From a virus: 40,103 nt of DNA. A model generated the notes under the pieces. That model ran no database searches and was not told the DNA's origin. It was given only the letters and a program-made list of their open reading frames with translations. The position numbers were made by a program, and so were the translations under genes. Location: positions 1 through 40,103 of IMG/VR virus record IMGVR_UViG_3300028569_000073; one strand, 5' to 3'. Positions 14,221-23,908 of this stretch are shown piece by piece. Numbering within the stretch: the stretch's first letter is position 1; each line of letters starts with the position of its first letter.

Positions 14221-16376
14221 GGTATTTCAAATTCAAATTTACCGCTAATTTCGGGTTCCATATCAAAATAATTAGCAAAATGTTCAAACCCTTTATCTAT
14301 AATTTGTTTGACTGCAATCGATATTTTTAGAACCATGCGTTTGAAAAATTCTTTGACTTTAGCATAAAATGAATTTAACGCACTTTTGGCAGTAGCAGAT
14401 AAATTTTTTACAAATTCTAAACTATTTTGCACTACACTTTTAAATTCAGATCCTAAAGTATTAATAAATGACATCAAACTTTCTTCTATTACTTGATTCT
14501 CTAACAAAAGATAATCTGGTTCATCGAATTGTTCTTTTAAGATTCCAATTCGCAGTGATCCACCACGTTCATTTCCTCTGTCACGCACACCGAATTTAAT
14601 TTTGTTATAATTATCGTCGATGAATTCATCTACTGTATAAATCAAGCAATCACCTTGACAATCCCAAGTCATAATATGATCAGCTACACACTTTTCGCCA
14701 GCCATAAATCTCTTTTCACCTGTGGAGAATTCTCTTAATAAAGCTTTTTTATACTTGTCTTCGGTAAAAATCTTATTCAATTCACTCAACATTTGATGCA
14801 TTTCTTTTTCATCTATCTTAATATCGTTAACAGCATCTGGACTTTTTATAAGTGATGTCAAGTTATTTACAGCTTCCTTTGTTTTCTTTGAGTCTGTAGC
14901 TGTTGATAAAATTGTTAAATTTTTGTTGATAACATCAGCATTCTGATAATAAAAAGACTTTTCCATCAAATGAGCAAGAGTCTGAGTGATGTTTGTAACT
15001 ATCTTGTTTTTAATATCTGGAAAATCCTTTAATACCGCAGAAATTACTGTGGTTAACTCTTTATGTTGTGAAGATGCTATTTGTGACCCACCAGCTTTTT
15101 TTGCACTACATTTAATGGTGCCATTAATTACCAAATCTGTTTTTGATACTTTTGATATTCCCGCAAATTCTTCTGACAATTTACACCCGGTATCACCCAA
15201 TACAGCTATAGAGGTAACAGGCGCACTAATTTCTTTATATTTTCCACTTTTCAACTTTTCTGCTATTTTTTTAGCAACTACATTTTTTGATCCACCTGAA
15301 CTATTAAACTCCTCGCCTATGTAGTTTTCCATTTCTCTAGCAGGACAAGACTTGTCCATATCACTATTGGATTTAGCTATAAACTTGTTTTTATATTTTT
15401 TGTACAATGTAGATAATACAGCAATTGTTTGTATATCTTTCTTTTTATACTGAATTAAACGTTCGTCGGATAAACTTCTGATTTTTACATAATCAGAAGC
15501 TGGTACTAAATTTACATTATTGGTAGATAGATATTTATCAAAATCGGCGTATGTAAATTGTACATCTCTACCTCTTGGAAATTTAAATGTGTTGAAATCT
15601 GTAGTTTCAAATATTTTTTGAAAATAAAGTTCAGGTGGTATTGTTTTACCAGCGTCATCCATTCCAGCAATAGGTTCATAAAACAAATTATCCTTTGCAA
15701 TTTTAAAAAATTCATCGTTATATTTTACCATCTTGGCTTCTTTTAATGATTTTTTAATTACGGCTGTTTTTAACAATTCATCGTATATCTGTTCGCCAAT
15801 TAAACTACCCTCACTATCATACCAATTAAATCCTTTTTTATAAAACCCAAATTTCTTAGCCTCGTCTACACTATAGTTTACCAATGGAGTTTGTCCAATT
15901 AGTATTGCTTCTACACCACCAGCGTCAATTTGTTTTTCTTTGGGAGTTCGATCATCTGTATCTTTATCACTAACAATATCTTTTTCTAGTGTTTGGTCCA
16001 ATGTAGCTGGTTCTTCTTTTGGTTTTGAAGAATCGTCTTTTTGATCGGCTCCTTGTTCAGCATCTGCTTTAAAAATATTAGCTTGAGCCTTTTTAGGATT
16101 TTCTGCAAAGTGAGTACCTTTGTTTACAGCTCTATCTCTATATTGTTTGTTTGGAAATGTTACAAGTATACCATCTTTGTTGTATGCTTGTCTATCAGGA
16201 AATCTACCAGCTTCAAATAATTTTGCAGTCTTTTCTACGATTTCATTAATATCGTAACCAGCCTTCTCCAAGTACTCTTGTAATACAAAAACGTGATCTT
16301 CGTTTTTAAGATCCAATGCTCCGTTTTTAATACGACTATCACAACCAATTTCGTTTACTAATGATTTAAAGTTCAT
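14217..16376 (-). CDS. 719-aa protein with a PD-(D/E)XK-like motif, probably structural or packaging-related
   Basis: A long protein with an N-terminal region including RFPDRQAYNKDGILVTFPNKQYRDRA, a charged Glu/Asp/Lys-rich linker (about 100-150) and a large C-terminal part. Residues 411-430 read SKTDLVINGTIKCSAKKAGG. An Asp, a short strand and a Ser-x-Lys-Lys strand in this form are typical of PD-(D/E)XK nuclease folds in restriction enzymes and resolvases. An upstream Glu near residue 350 could complete the site. The last 60 residues form amphipathic helices. It is encoded downstream of the baseplate and polymerase genes and coupled to 13828-14220. The nuclease idea is inference from one motif; a purely structural role remains possible. 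Confidence 0.6.
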   Translation of the reverse strand: MNFKSLVNEIGCDSRIKNGALDLKNEDHVFVLQEYLEKAGYDINEIVEKTAKLFEAGRFPDRQAYNKDGILVTFPNKQYRDRAVNKGTHFAENPKKAQANIFKADAEQGADQKDDSSKPKEEPATLDQTLEKDIVSDKDTDDRTPKEKQIDAGGVEAILIGQTPLVNYSVDEAKKFGFYKKGFNWYDSEGSLIGEQIYDELLKTAVIKKSLKEAKMVKYNDEFFKIAKDNLFYEPIAGMDDAGKTIPPELYFQKIFETTDFNTFKFPRGRDVQFTYADFDKYLSTNNVNLVPASDYVKIRSLSDERLIQYKKKDIQTIAVLSTLYKKYKNKFIAKSNSDMDKSCPAREMENYIGEEFNSSGGSKNVVAKKIAEKLKSGKYKEISAPVTSIAVLGDTGCKLSEEFAGISKVSKTDLVINGTIKCSAKKAGGSQIASSQHKELTTVISAVLKDFPDIKNKIVTNITQTLAHLMEKSFYYQNADVINKNLTILSTATDSKKTKEAVNNLTSLIKSPDAVNDIKIDEKEMHQMLSELNKIFTEDKYKKALLREFSTGEKRFMAGEKCVADHIMTWDCQGDCLIYTVDEFIDDNYNKIKFGVRDRGNERGGSLRIGILKEQFDEPDYLLLENQVIEESLMSFINTLGSEFKSVVQNSLEFVKNLSATAKSALNSFYAKVKEFFKRMVLKISIAVKQIIDKGFEHFANYFDMEPEISGKFEFEIP

Positions 16377-16381
16377 CTGTT

Positions 16382-16401
16382 ATAAATATACATATAAATA
16401 T
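16382..16401 (-). promoter_or_regulatory. Double ATATTTAT box before the 719-aa gene
   Basis: Two exact copies of ATATTTAT on the coding strand (16394-16401 and 16382-16389) lie within 25 bases of the ATG at 16376, filling the whole gap after the polymerase gene stop. Confidence 0.4.
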
Positions 16402-16403
16402 AT

Positions 16404-17702
16404 TTACAATTGGACTAATTTCAAATCATTGTAATTATTTCCAGTATAGGTTTTTACCTTAAATCGTTTGTTTTTGATGATATCAACCAAATCAATTAGT
16501 TCTTGTTTATTCGTATCATTGTGTACATCAAATACAATTGAGTCATACACATATAGTATAGGCACGATTCTTTTATCACTAACAAACTTAATGCACTTAC
16601 TTAGACTATCAATACCATATTCAGTTTCAGCAGCTTGAATAATATAAGAAAACAATTTGTTTTTGTTGGGGTCAACAATGTGTTTATTTGTAATCTTACG
16701 TTTATAGATAGGAGTTGTTATGTATCCGTTCTTTTCAAATTTTTGCCAGTACTTGTCCTTTAATTCATTTACCTTCGCAAAATATGGAATATCACAATAC
16801 TGTTGTGAAATTTGTCCATATAGATTAACCATCGTCAGTTTCTTCGATTTAGCTATATCATCTGATGTTACGGTTTCAATATCAAAATAGTGTTTCGCTA
16901 AATGTTCATATATGGTCTCCTTTTCAGGAACTTTATAATCAATCAAATTAGCCACAATATAAGGATGAAACCCAGTGAAATCCACCATCATTAAGTGACC
17001 AGATTCCCCATATCTAGACACAAAACTAGCTCTAGATCCATCATCTTTTTTAAGCGCTACATAATTGATATTATCATATGCATTGCTTGGTCTACCCGTT
17101 GGATTATAAATGTTATAATTTGTATATATGAATTTGTTGTACGTTTTGCTTTTAAAGTATTTTGAAAATACATCCGTATCAACTTTCAATCCGTTTTTCT
17201 CCACCTCAAACAAAGTATCAGATATAACATTATTGAAAAACTTGAAACAATAATTGTCTGTGTCTTTGTCACCCAAAGACTCAATTTGCTTTATTTCAAC
17301 GTCAAATATTCGCTGGTGTATAACATAAGGCAATATCATATTGAAGTTATTGATATTACGATAACTATATTTTAGGAAGTTCTCAGTCAAACACTCCACT
17401 TCATCTAGTATTTCATTGTTATCAATGAAACCAAACAAATTAACATCTATCAAATTACAATTTAACCAGTACTTGTACGTCTTCTTGTTGTTGACATATA
17501 CACTTACATTTTGCGACTCAATATCAGATTTAAACTTTTCAAAGCTGCAATCTATAGGTAAATCTGTATGCGCAAAATTCAAATACTGTTTTGTACCATC
17601 TTTAAAATTATAAATGAAAGCAGCAATAATATCATTACAAGCATTATGATAATTATTGTGTTTTGTAACTAATTTTAGATAAATTTTAGATGAATACTCC
17701 AC
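16404..17702 (-). CDS. Short, divergent family-A DNA polymerase
   Basis: A 432-aa protein whose C-terminal half carries the family-A polymerase motifs. NPTGRPSNAYDNINYVAL precedes motif A (MVDFTGFHPYIVANL, catalytic Asp241). Motif B follows as AKSKKLTMVNLYG (about 285-296), then a Q-helix-like LFSYIIQAAETEYG, and motif C as YVYDSIVFDV (catalytic Asp387). Both metal-binding aspartates are kept. The usual HDE of motif C is YDS and the DYS of motif A is DFT, so it is divergent. The N-terminal 150 residues show no clear exonuclease motifs. It starts at GTG 17702. It is encoded between baseplate genes rather than with the replication genes. It could be a repair polymerase or have another role. Confidence 0.75.
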   Translation of the reverse strand: MEYSSKIYLKLVTKHNNYHNACNDIIAAFIYNFKDGTKQYLNFAHTDLPIDCSFEKFKSDIESQNVSVYVNNKKTYKYWLNCNLIDVNLFGFIDNNEILDEVECLTENFLKYSYRNINNFNMILPYVIHQRIFDVEIKQIESLGDKDTDNYCFKFFNNVISDTLFEVEKNGLKVDTDVFSKYFKSKTYNKFIYTNYNIYNPTGRPSNAYDNINYVALKKDDGSRASFVSRYGESGHLMMVDFTGFHPYIVANLIDYKVPEKETIYEHLAKHYFDIETVTSDDIAKSKKLTMVNLYGQISQQYCDIPYFAKVNELKDKYWQKFEKNGYITTPIYKRKITNKHIVDPNKNKLFSYIIQAAETEYGIDSLSKCIKFVSDKRIVPILYVYDSIVFDVHNDTNKQELIDLVDIIKNKRFKVKTYTGNNYNDLKLVQL

Positions 17703-17732
17703 AACTTAATTTTACATCAACAACATCAAAAG

Positions 17733-18125
17733 TCAATTTGTTTGTTTGTAAAATTGAGTAAGATTTGAAAAAACATCATTAGCACCTCTGATTATGGTGT
17801 TTATCTGTTCCACTTGTTTTTTATTAAATTCTATTACTCCCTGTTGTAATAACATCTTGCCATCGTATTTGCTATTTAATACGCCTGTAATCTTCCATTT
17901 GAATTTTGCCTTTTTAAAAAAGTTACTGTCCATTTTACTATACACATCAGATGAAACTTCAGTTATCTCATTGTAATTTATTTTAGAAACCACATATCTT
18001 TCTATATATCCAACTTTGTAGTCTTTATCAGTCGGATTTGGCAAAAATGTATTTGGTAGGTTAATATTGAAATTACCCAAATTTAATTTTGTCTTGGTTA
18101 TAATATCTGTGTCTTTTATTGTCAT
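17733..18125 (-). CDS. Small baseplate-cluster protein, function unknown
   Basis: A 130-aa protein with no recognised domain. It contains VGYIERYVVSKINYNEITEVS and FKWKITGVLNSKYDGKMLLQQGVIEFNKK, a beta-rich pattern without catalytic residues. The ATG overlaps the stop of the 954-aa hub gene (ATGA), so it is translated together with it and is probably a small baseplate or hub component. The gene runs into the polymerase gene with a 30-base gap. Confidence 0.75.
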   Translation of the reverse strand: MTIKDTDIITKTKLNLGNFNINLPNTFLPNPTDKDYKVGYIERYVVSKINYNEITEVSSDVYSKMDSNFFKKAKFKWKITGVLNSKYDGKMLLQQGVIEFNKKQVEQINTIIRGANDVFSNLTQFYKQTN

Positions 18126-20986
18126 ACAGGCACCAATTCAATATTTTGATCCGCTACACATCTAGCTAAACAACCAACAACAGTTTCCCATTTACCATTT
18201 CCAGCAGTTACGTAATGTGTAACATCGGTAATCATAAATATAACATTTTCAGGAATATATGGTTTTGGAAAATTAGAAATACCAAAGTGTTGAAACATTC
18301 TAAATCCAAATATACCATCAAACGTTACAGTCAATGAAAAGTTTGGCGATATACCACTATACAATGACAAATTGTTTTCTATATCCTGATCATCTATAAT
18401 TTGCCCCAACTTATCCTTCAAATCAGTAGATAAGTTTAATTGTTTATAGTTCTTTGAAGCATCATTTGCATTTTCACCTGTAGCTATATAAGCACTGGTA
18501 ATAGTTAATACTTTGTCTATAGCACCGTGAGTTTGTATTGTAGAAATTAATGGATTTTGATCCACTGTAATTTCATCTTGTGAAGGTACAGTGTTGCTTT
18601 CACCAGTACCAGTTTCTTCTTTATTGAAAACGTCTAATCTATCTATAAAACTAGTTGCTGGTACACTTGAATTCTTTGCACTCATAGATGTATCAGAATT
18701 ATCTGGTTTATTTATACCAGCTTGAAATAGTGTTAATGTAGCTTGCTCACTTGTTAAAGACGTATCAAAACTAATATTCTTTATACACGAATCGGTTCCA
18801 CCCGCATCAAATACATACACCTGTTTCAAACTTGGAGCCTTATCACCCAAATCAATATAATTGTTATCTAGTATTGATAACCCACCCAAATCATCTTGTG
18901 ATATTTGAAACTTCCAAAATCCATTTGAAGCTTCATTGATAATGTTTAACACAGCATTTGCAAATTGTTGCCAAGTTTGAACTTCTTTATTTTCTACAAT
19001 TTCAAGCACTTTAGTCTTGCTTATGTAGATATTTTTCAAATTGCCATATCTAAATTTCTTATATGTTCTCTTGATAGTAGAAGATCTTTGTTTTTGTGGA
19101 TCTGTTAATACCAATTCTTGACCACTCACTTCAACATTTTTATCATAAATAAATGGAAATGATATATTGTCAGATGGACTATCTTCGCTCAATCCACCAA
19201 TATCATAATACAATCTATTTATAACCGTGTCTAAATTATCTCTATAAGCACCAGCTGTTTTGAACACAGTTTCTACCTTTTTAGCAGCTCTATATAGTTC
19301 ATCGTTTACATCGGTAATTTCTACATCGTATTTGGATTTTAAAAAGTTATTTTGATTTGGATCTCCATTTTTCAAATAACCACCTGATTTTATCTCTGTT
19401 TCCACTCTACTTTGTGCAGTTGGATCAAGTTTATTATTTTTTATGGTGTTTAAATAACTTTCGTCTGGTAACTTCTTACCAATGTTAAATTTAGGAGCAA
19501 TACCATTTGGAATTAATACGTGTGGATCACAACTTATTAAGTTAGGATGTGCGTTAATAATCTTATCAACATTTATAGTAAATGTTTTGTTTGAAACAAC
19601 CGAACAAAATTTGTTAGCCACCTCAAAAAGAAAGTCCAATTGCATCCAAACTTCATCATCACCTTTAGTGTCAAAATCACATCTATCATCTTTATATGAT
19701 ACAGCTTTATAATTTACACCACCAATTTGAACAGACTTGTACGATATACCATCATCACCAACTGGAATAGACGGTTTTTTGTACACGTTAGGCGCATCAG
19801 TTCTGCCTATAAAAATTCTATTTTCAACTTTACCATCGTAAAATGTTTGTTGTTTTAAAAATTCTTGAGTTATTGAATTATCATAATCTTCTGAATTGGA
19901 TATACCGTTTGTTGCGATATACTCCATAAAGTTCTTTCTATCTATAACAACTTGTTTTAACTTAGGCAATGCTGTTTTTAAGAACGTCTTTAGGCCAGTA
20001 TACTCTTTTGTTTCTGTTGGAATCTTTTTTCCATTTGCATCCGTTTTTGTTTCTACGGCGGTACTTACGTTGTTTTCGGCTGGCATACCAGCAAACAATG
20101 CCTGACGAGAAGTTAATTCAACACTACAATCATATATCGTGCCATCTTGAGTAGCAAAGTTATATTTTGTGATTATGCCCGTTATACATCCATAATTGCC
20201 ATATGACTGATACCACTTGTCCATCACTTTTTGAGGGCTTTGTATTATAGACCAACATTCATTAGCATTACTCAATTCGATTAATGAATTAATATTAAAT
20301 AAATTCCACCCAATTTCAACGAATACATTTATTCTGGGTGTTAAAAAGAATGGTGCTAAATATTCCAATTGAGCCAATCCATAACATTTGAATTTTATCG
20401 TAGCAAAAGATAACATATCTTTGCTAGTTTTTATTTCTATGCTATCCAAATTAGGAGGGGGTAATACAGAAGATACTTCAGATTTCTGTACACTCTCTAC
20501 AATATTACCATTTTTGTTAAAAGTACTTGGCCACTTATAAGAAAATTGAGATCTGTATTTAAGATCTATATAATGCGCTTCTCCATTGGCTTCATATCCA
20601 ATAATAGCCTTATCTTGTTTTAAAATATTACCTTCTTGTTTGAATCCATACGATTCATAAAAACCGTTTCCAGGAATAAATAAAAAACCATCGTATTCTT
20701 TTTCCTTACCATTCTTATTCAATATTGTGCTACGTGGCACCAATCCGTTTCCGGCTATACCGGTACCATTTGAAAACACACGTATCCACGGAGTCATCGG
20801 ACCTTTGTACTGACCGTGTTTATTGAAAAAGTCATAAACTACACCACTTGGATCTCCTGAACTTGGGTAGTTGAAACCAACGTTATTTGAGTTTTTTCTA
20901 CGTCTCAACTCACGAATCAATGCAACAGGAATATTTTGTACTTCCCACCATCTAGGTTCTTCTGCAATTTCATCTTCGTATGCCAT
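18122..20986 (-). CDS. Large baseplate hub-like protein
   Basis: A 954-aa protein following the gp53/LysM-like gene by six bases and coupled to 17733-18125. Features include an N-terminal EEPRWWEVQNIPVALIRELRRR, a beta-rich segment DSIEIKTSKDMLSFATIKFKC with LEYLAPFFLTPRINVFVEIGWN, and a C-terminal FGFRMFQHFGISNFPKPYIP leading to VTHYVTAGNGKWETVVGC. This strand-rich build and the position after tape measure and wedge genes fit a central hub protein (gp27/gp5-like role) of the baseplate. I see no lysozyme motif. The assignment rests on position and general character, not on a diagnostic motif. Confidence 0.65.
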   Translation of the reverse strand: MAYEDEIAEEPRWWEVQNIPVALIRELRRRKNSNNVGFNYPSSGDPSGVVYDFFNKHGQYKGPMTPWIRVFSNGTGIAGNGLVPRSTILNKNGKEKEYDGFLFIPGNGFYESYGFKQEGNILKQDKAIIGYEANGEAHYIDLKYRSQFSYKWPSTFNKNGNIVESVQKSEVSSVLPPPNLDSIEIKTSKDMLSFATIKFKCYGLAQLEYLAPFFLTPRINVFVEIGWNLFNINSLIELSNANECWSIIQSPQKVMDKWYQSYGNYGCITGIITKYNFATQDGTIYDCSVELTSRQALFAGMPAENNVSTAVETKTDANGKKIPTETKEYTGLKTFLKTALPKLKQVVIDRKNFMEYIATNGISNSEDYDNSITQEFLKQQTFYDGKVENRIFIGRTDAPNVYKKPSIPVGDDGISYKSVQIGGVNYKAVSYKDDRCDFDTKGDDEVWMQLDFLFEVANKFCSVVSNKTFTINVDKIINAHPNLISCDPHVLIPNGIAPKFNIGKKLPDESYLNTIKNNKLDPTAQSRVETEIKSGGYLKNGDPNQNNFLKSKYDVEITDVNDELYRAAKKVETVFKTAGAYRDNLDTVINRLYYDIGGLSEDSPSDNISFPFIYDKNVEVSGQELVLTDPQKQRSSTIKRTYKKFRYGNLKNIYISKTKVLEIVENKEVQTWQQFANAVLNIINEASNGFWKFQISQDDLGGLSILDNNYIDLGDKAPSLKQVYVFDAGGTDSCIKNISFDTSLTSEQATLTLFQAGINKPDNSDTSMSAKNSSVPATSFIDRLDVFNKEETGTGESNTVPSQDEITVDQNPLISTIQTHGAIDKVLTITSAYIATGENANDASKNYKQLNLSTDLKDKLGQIIDDQDIENNLSLYSGISPNFSLTVTFDGIFGFRMFQHFGISNFPKPYIPENVIFMITDVTHYVTAGNGKWETVVGCLARCVADQNIELVPV

Positions 20987-20991
20987 ATAAC

Positions 20992-21285
20992 TTAACTATT
21001 AATCTGTTTGAGATTCTGCAATATATTTGGTAAGTTACCTGGTATTCGCAATTGTTTATTTGCATTAACAGATAATTTACCATCTGATATATTATTAGCC
21101 AATGCGATTATCCACCAATACATTTCATCACCATAATACTTTTTAGCTAAACTGTCTAAATAATCTTCATTAGACGCTGTAATATATAGATCATCTTCAG
21201 ATTCGGGTATGTTTGGATAATATGTTGTTTTAAACACTATTTTACCATCATATCTTTTTTCTGTTGGTGTAAATTGATATCTCAT
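20992..21285 (-). CDS. LysM-like baseplate wedge protein (gp53 type)
   Basis: A 97-aa protein. Its core YLDSLAKKYYGDEMYWWIIALANNI is the LysM-like motif found in T4 gp53 and in tail protein X-type proteins, followed by a second basic segment NKQLRIPGNLPNI. These small proteins clamp baseplate parts to the tube. The ATG overlaps the stop codon of the upstream 869-aa gene (ATGA) and the next gene starts six bases downstream, so it belongs to a tightly coupled baseplate operon. Confidence 0.78.
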   Translation of the reverse strand: MRYQFTPTEKRYDGKIVFKTTYYPNIPESEDDLYITASNEDYLDSLAKKYYGDEMYWWIIALANNISDGKLSVNANKQLRIPGNLPNILQNLKQINS

Positions 21286-23891
21286 TTATTTCCTTGTTTA
21301 TCAACATCATATCTCATATTCGTTGAGAAATCATTATTAGCCACATCATTATAATCTTTGCCATTATATAAATCAGTTGTACCAAATGTGGATACAGTAG
21401 CAGTTTCCCCAATATCTGCTTGTGTAAAGGTTGGAACAGGAGCATTTCCCCAAACAGCTCTTCCTGTTTTTGGTCTGTCTTTTTCCATTACAGCCATTGT
21501 AATGCTAATTTCAGCTTCTCTTGGAAACTGAGCTACTTTACCTTTCATACTGGTTTTACCAAATGTAAATATATTTCCCAAATTATAACTCCAATCTTGA
21601 TTTTGTACAGTACTTTCATTGATCAATTCCCAAGATGCATCTTCTGGTATAGATACGTTGCAAGAATTTAATACAACGCAATGGTTCTTATAAAAGTCAC
21701 CAAGTGTAAATTGTACCATAGGCGGTATCATAAATCCACCATTAACAGTAGATGTATAATTAGAAGGTCTAGTTAATCCCACCAAGTAATTTACACGTTG
21801 CCACATAGGCAATAATTCTTTAACAGAATGTGCTACCACTTTGAAGTTGAAACTAACATCTCTTGTAAATCCTTTGTAATAGTATAACTTGTCAGGTCTT
21901 CCAAGATATTCAATTGGCTCCCAGTTTGATGTATTATTTTCTTGTAATCCTTTTACAGTAGCATTAAAAGGTATGAATCTATTGTTGACAATATCATAAA
22001 AATAAAACTTAACTAAATCAGGGCCCAATCCATTAAATTGATCGTTATATTTTTCAGCGAATTCATCGGCATTTAACACACCCAAACTGTTGACGTAATC
22101 AACGTTGTTGGTGGGTCTTATAAATCTATCTTTACCTACTTGTTTGCCCAATAAGGTTGGGAATTTTTCTGGATTTGCTCTTATTCTTCCTGTGTATGTA
22201 TACTGATTTGCACTATCAGATCCTTCGGGGTTCGTTCTATCCGATTTTACTTTTGCCAAATAATTAAAACCCACATCATCAGTAGCATTTTGTTGTATTT
22301 TTCCAAATGCTGGATAATAAGCATATTTTTGATTGTCTATTCCAGCAATTGTATTTTTTAAAGTAACATTTAATTCTTGAAGATATTGTACTGTTTTATC
22401 TGTTTTATCAGAATATGTACGTTGATAATTTAACGATAACTTTGGATCTGTATATTGTTTGTAGTTTAATAGTTGATCGCTGAATTCTACATCACCATCT
22501 ATTTTAACCAAGTCGCCATAACGATTTGTACTAGCTCCATCTACAGAACTAATTTCAACGTTGCTAATTGTATATGAATCGGTTAATTTACCAACGCCAG
22601 GAGTAGTCGAATATGTAACCGATAAAAAGCTATTGTTTCTTAAATTTTTATTGCTTTGAACATATAATCTCAATCTTTTTGAAACTATGTTTGTTAACGG
22701 TGTAGCAAAAAATCTCATTCCACTGGTACCACTACTGTTGCCGCCTGTTATATTTTGCAATCCAATTGCTTTCAATAACCCACCAATAAAACCACCTTTT
22801 GTTTTTGGTTGAGTACCTGTAAATAATAAATTGTTACCTTGATTTACACCAACATTTAGATTTGTGCTTTTTTTACCACTTGATGTATCGTGTGTAATCT
22901 CATTACTCCATCTATTTGTGTTAAGCATCAAATCGTATGTATCTTCATCCGCTCTATAGTTTAATCCTGCTATTGGTTGTGTAGGTGGCAACAATCCGCC
23001 TAAAATCGTATTGTTCTTTAAAAATGATCCAGCCGCTTTTAATAGGTTACCAAAGAATCCGCCTTTACCAGCCGAATTACTCATCAAACTCTTGTATCGT
23101 TTGTTGTTATAACCAGCCGTAGCCGTATTACCTCTTAGTAATCCTTTAACACCGTCACGACCTGTAATAGGCATTACTTGATCAGCTTTATCACCTCCAC
23201 CAAGTAATCCAGTAAAATTGAAAAATCCACCCAATCCACTTTTTGGTTCACTAGCAGCACTAGCCACACTACTACGTGGTGGAGATGGATTTCCTTCAGT
23301 AGCACCAAACAAACCACCGATGGTTCTAGTAATACCACCAAGACCAGCTGCTCCCATCAAACCACCAACAATGTTGCTACTATCTATAAATCTGGTTGGT
23401 CTTTCTATAGCACCAAACGTTGACAATCTAACTGCGGCTAAAAGAGGACTAGCTGGGTTATAAATCTTTGTTTCGTCAAACGGAGCAAATCCCTGCAATA
23501 ATATTTGTTTTGTTAAAAACGTACCACCTTTACCGGATCCCAAAAATCTTCTGATACGTGTTCCGTCTCTTAATGCGGATTGTATAGGAAACGATCTGCT
23601 AACGTTTATCTTTTGACGTTGCCCTTGATTAGGATTTGCATAAAACGGAGGTGCTAATTCGCTACTGATTAATCCTTTAGTATATAAATCGGTTGGTTTA
23701 TTTTTGCTATACAATACTTCGCTGTTATTATTAGCATTAAATAGTGTTTCTAATTTACCAGGTGCTCTTAGGTTTATATACTGTTCAGTATTTGGCGGTA
23801 AAGATAAACCAGCACCTTGTATATTAGAAAGTGTGGTAACCTGCGCACCGTCATTGCCTATTGCGTTATAATATGTATTACTATTTGCCAT
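21282..23891 (-). CDS. Large tail/baseplate structural protein
   Basis: An 869-aa protein directly after the tape measure. The N-terminal half is Gly/Ser/Asn-rich with several glycine-rich stretches (GGLMGAAGLGGITRTIGG). The C-terminal part is more conserved in character: LYYYKGFTRDVSFNFKVVAHS, LLPMWQRVNYLVGLTRPSNY and GGFMIPPMVQFTLGDFYKNH. That pattern, with the coupled LysM-like gene downstream, fits a baseplate or tube-cap protein (gp48/gp54-like position). No enzymatic motif is seen. The exact T4 counterpart is not assignable from sequence alone. Confidence 0.65.
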   Translation of the reverse strand: MANSNTYYNAIGNDGAQVTTLSNIQGAGLSLPPNTEQYINLRAPGKLETLFNANNNSEVLYSKNKPTDLYTKGLISSELAPPFYANPNQGQRQKINVSRSFPIQSALRDGTRIRRFLGSGKGGTFLTKQILLQGFAPFDETKIYNPASPLLAAVRLSTFGAIERPTRFIDSSNIVGGLMGAAGLGGITRTIGGLFGATEGNPSPPRSSVASAASEPKSGLGGFFNFTGLLGGGDKADQVMPITGRDGVKGLLRGNTATAGYNNKRYKSLMSNSAGKGGFFGNLLKAAGSFLKNNTILGGLLPPTQPIAGLNYRADEDTYDLMLNTNRWSNEITHDTSSGKKSTNLNVGVNQGNNLLFTGTQPKTKGGFIGGLLKAIGLQNITGGNSSGTSGMRFFATPLTNIVSKRLRLYVQSNKNLRNNSFLSVTYSTTPGVGKLTDSYTISNVEISSVDGASTNRYGDLVKIDGDVEFSDQLLNYKQYTDPKLSLNYQRTYSDKTDKTVQYLQELNVTLKNTIAGIDNQKYAYYPAFGKIQQNATDDVGFNYLAKVKSDRTNPEGSDSANQYTYTGRIRANPEKFPTLLGKQVGKDRFIRPTNNVDYVNSLGVLNADEFAEKYNDQFNGLGPDLVKFYFYDIVNNRFIPFNATVKGLQENNTSNWEPIEYLGRPDKLYYYKGFTRDVSFNFKVVAHSVKELLPMWQRVNYLVGLTRPSNYTSTVNGGFMIPPMVQFTLGDFYKNHCVVLNSCNVSIPEDASWELINESTVQNQDWSYNLGNIFTFGKTSMKGKVAQFPREAEISITMAVMEKDRPKTGRAVWGNAPVPTFTQADIGETATVSTFGTTDLYNGKDYNDVANNDFSTNMRYDVDKQGNK

Positions 23892-23896
23892 TAATT

Positions 23897-23904
23897 ATAA
23901 ATAT
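23897..23904 (-). promoter_or_regulatory. ATATTTAT box before the 869-aa tail gene
   Basis: An exact coding-strand copy ends six bases before the ATG at 23891, in the 17-base gap after the tape measure stop. At this distance a transcript from it would be nearly leaderless, so a translational role is also possible. Confidence 0.35.
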
Positions 23905-23908
23905 TAGA

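Noticed and set aside
23897-23904. A T4-type late promoter TATAAATA reading on the plus strand here and at other sites
   Set aside because: On the plus strand it would drive transcription away from the adjacent genes. The coding-strand reading ATATTTAT, tied to start codons, is the more sensible description.
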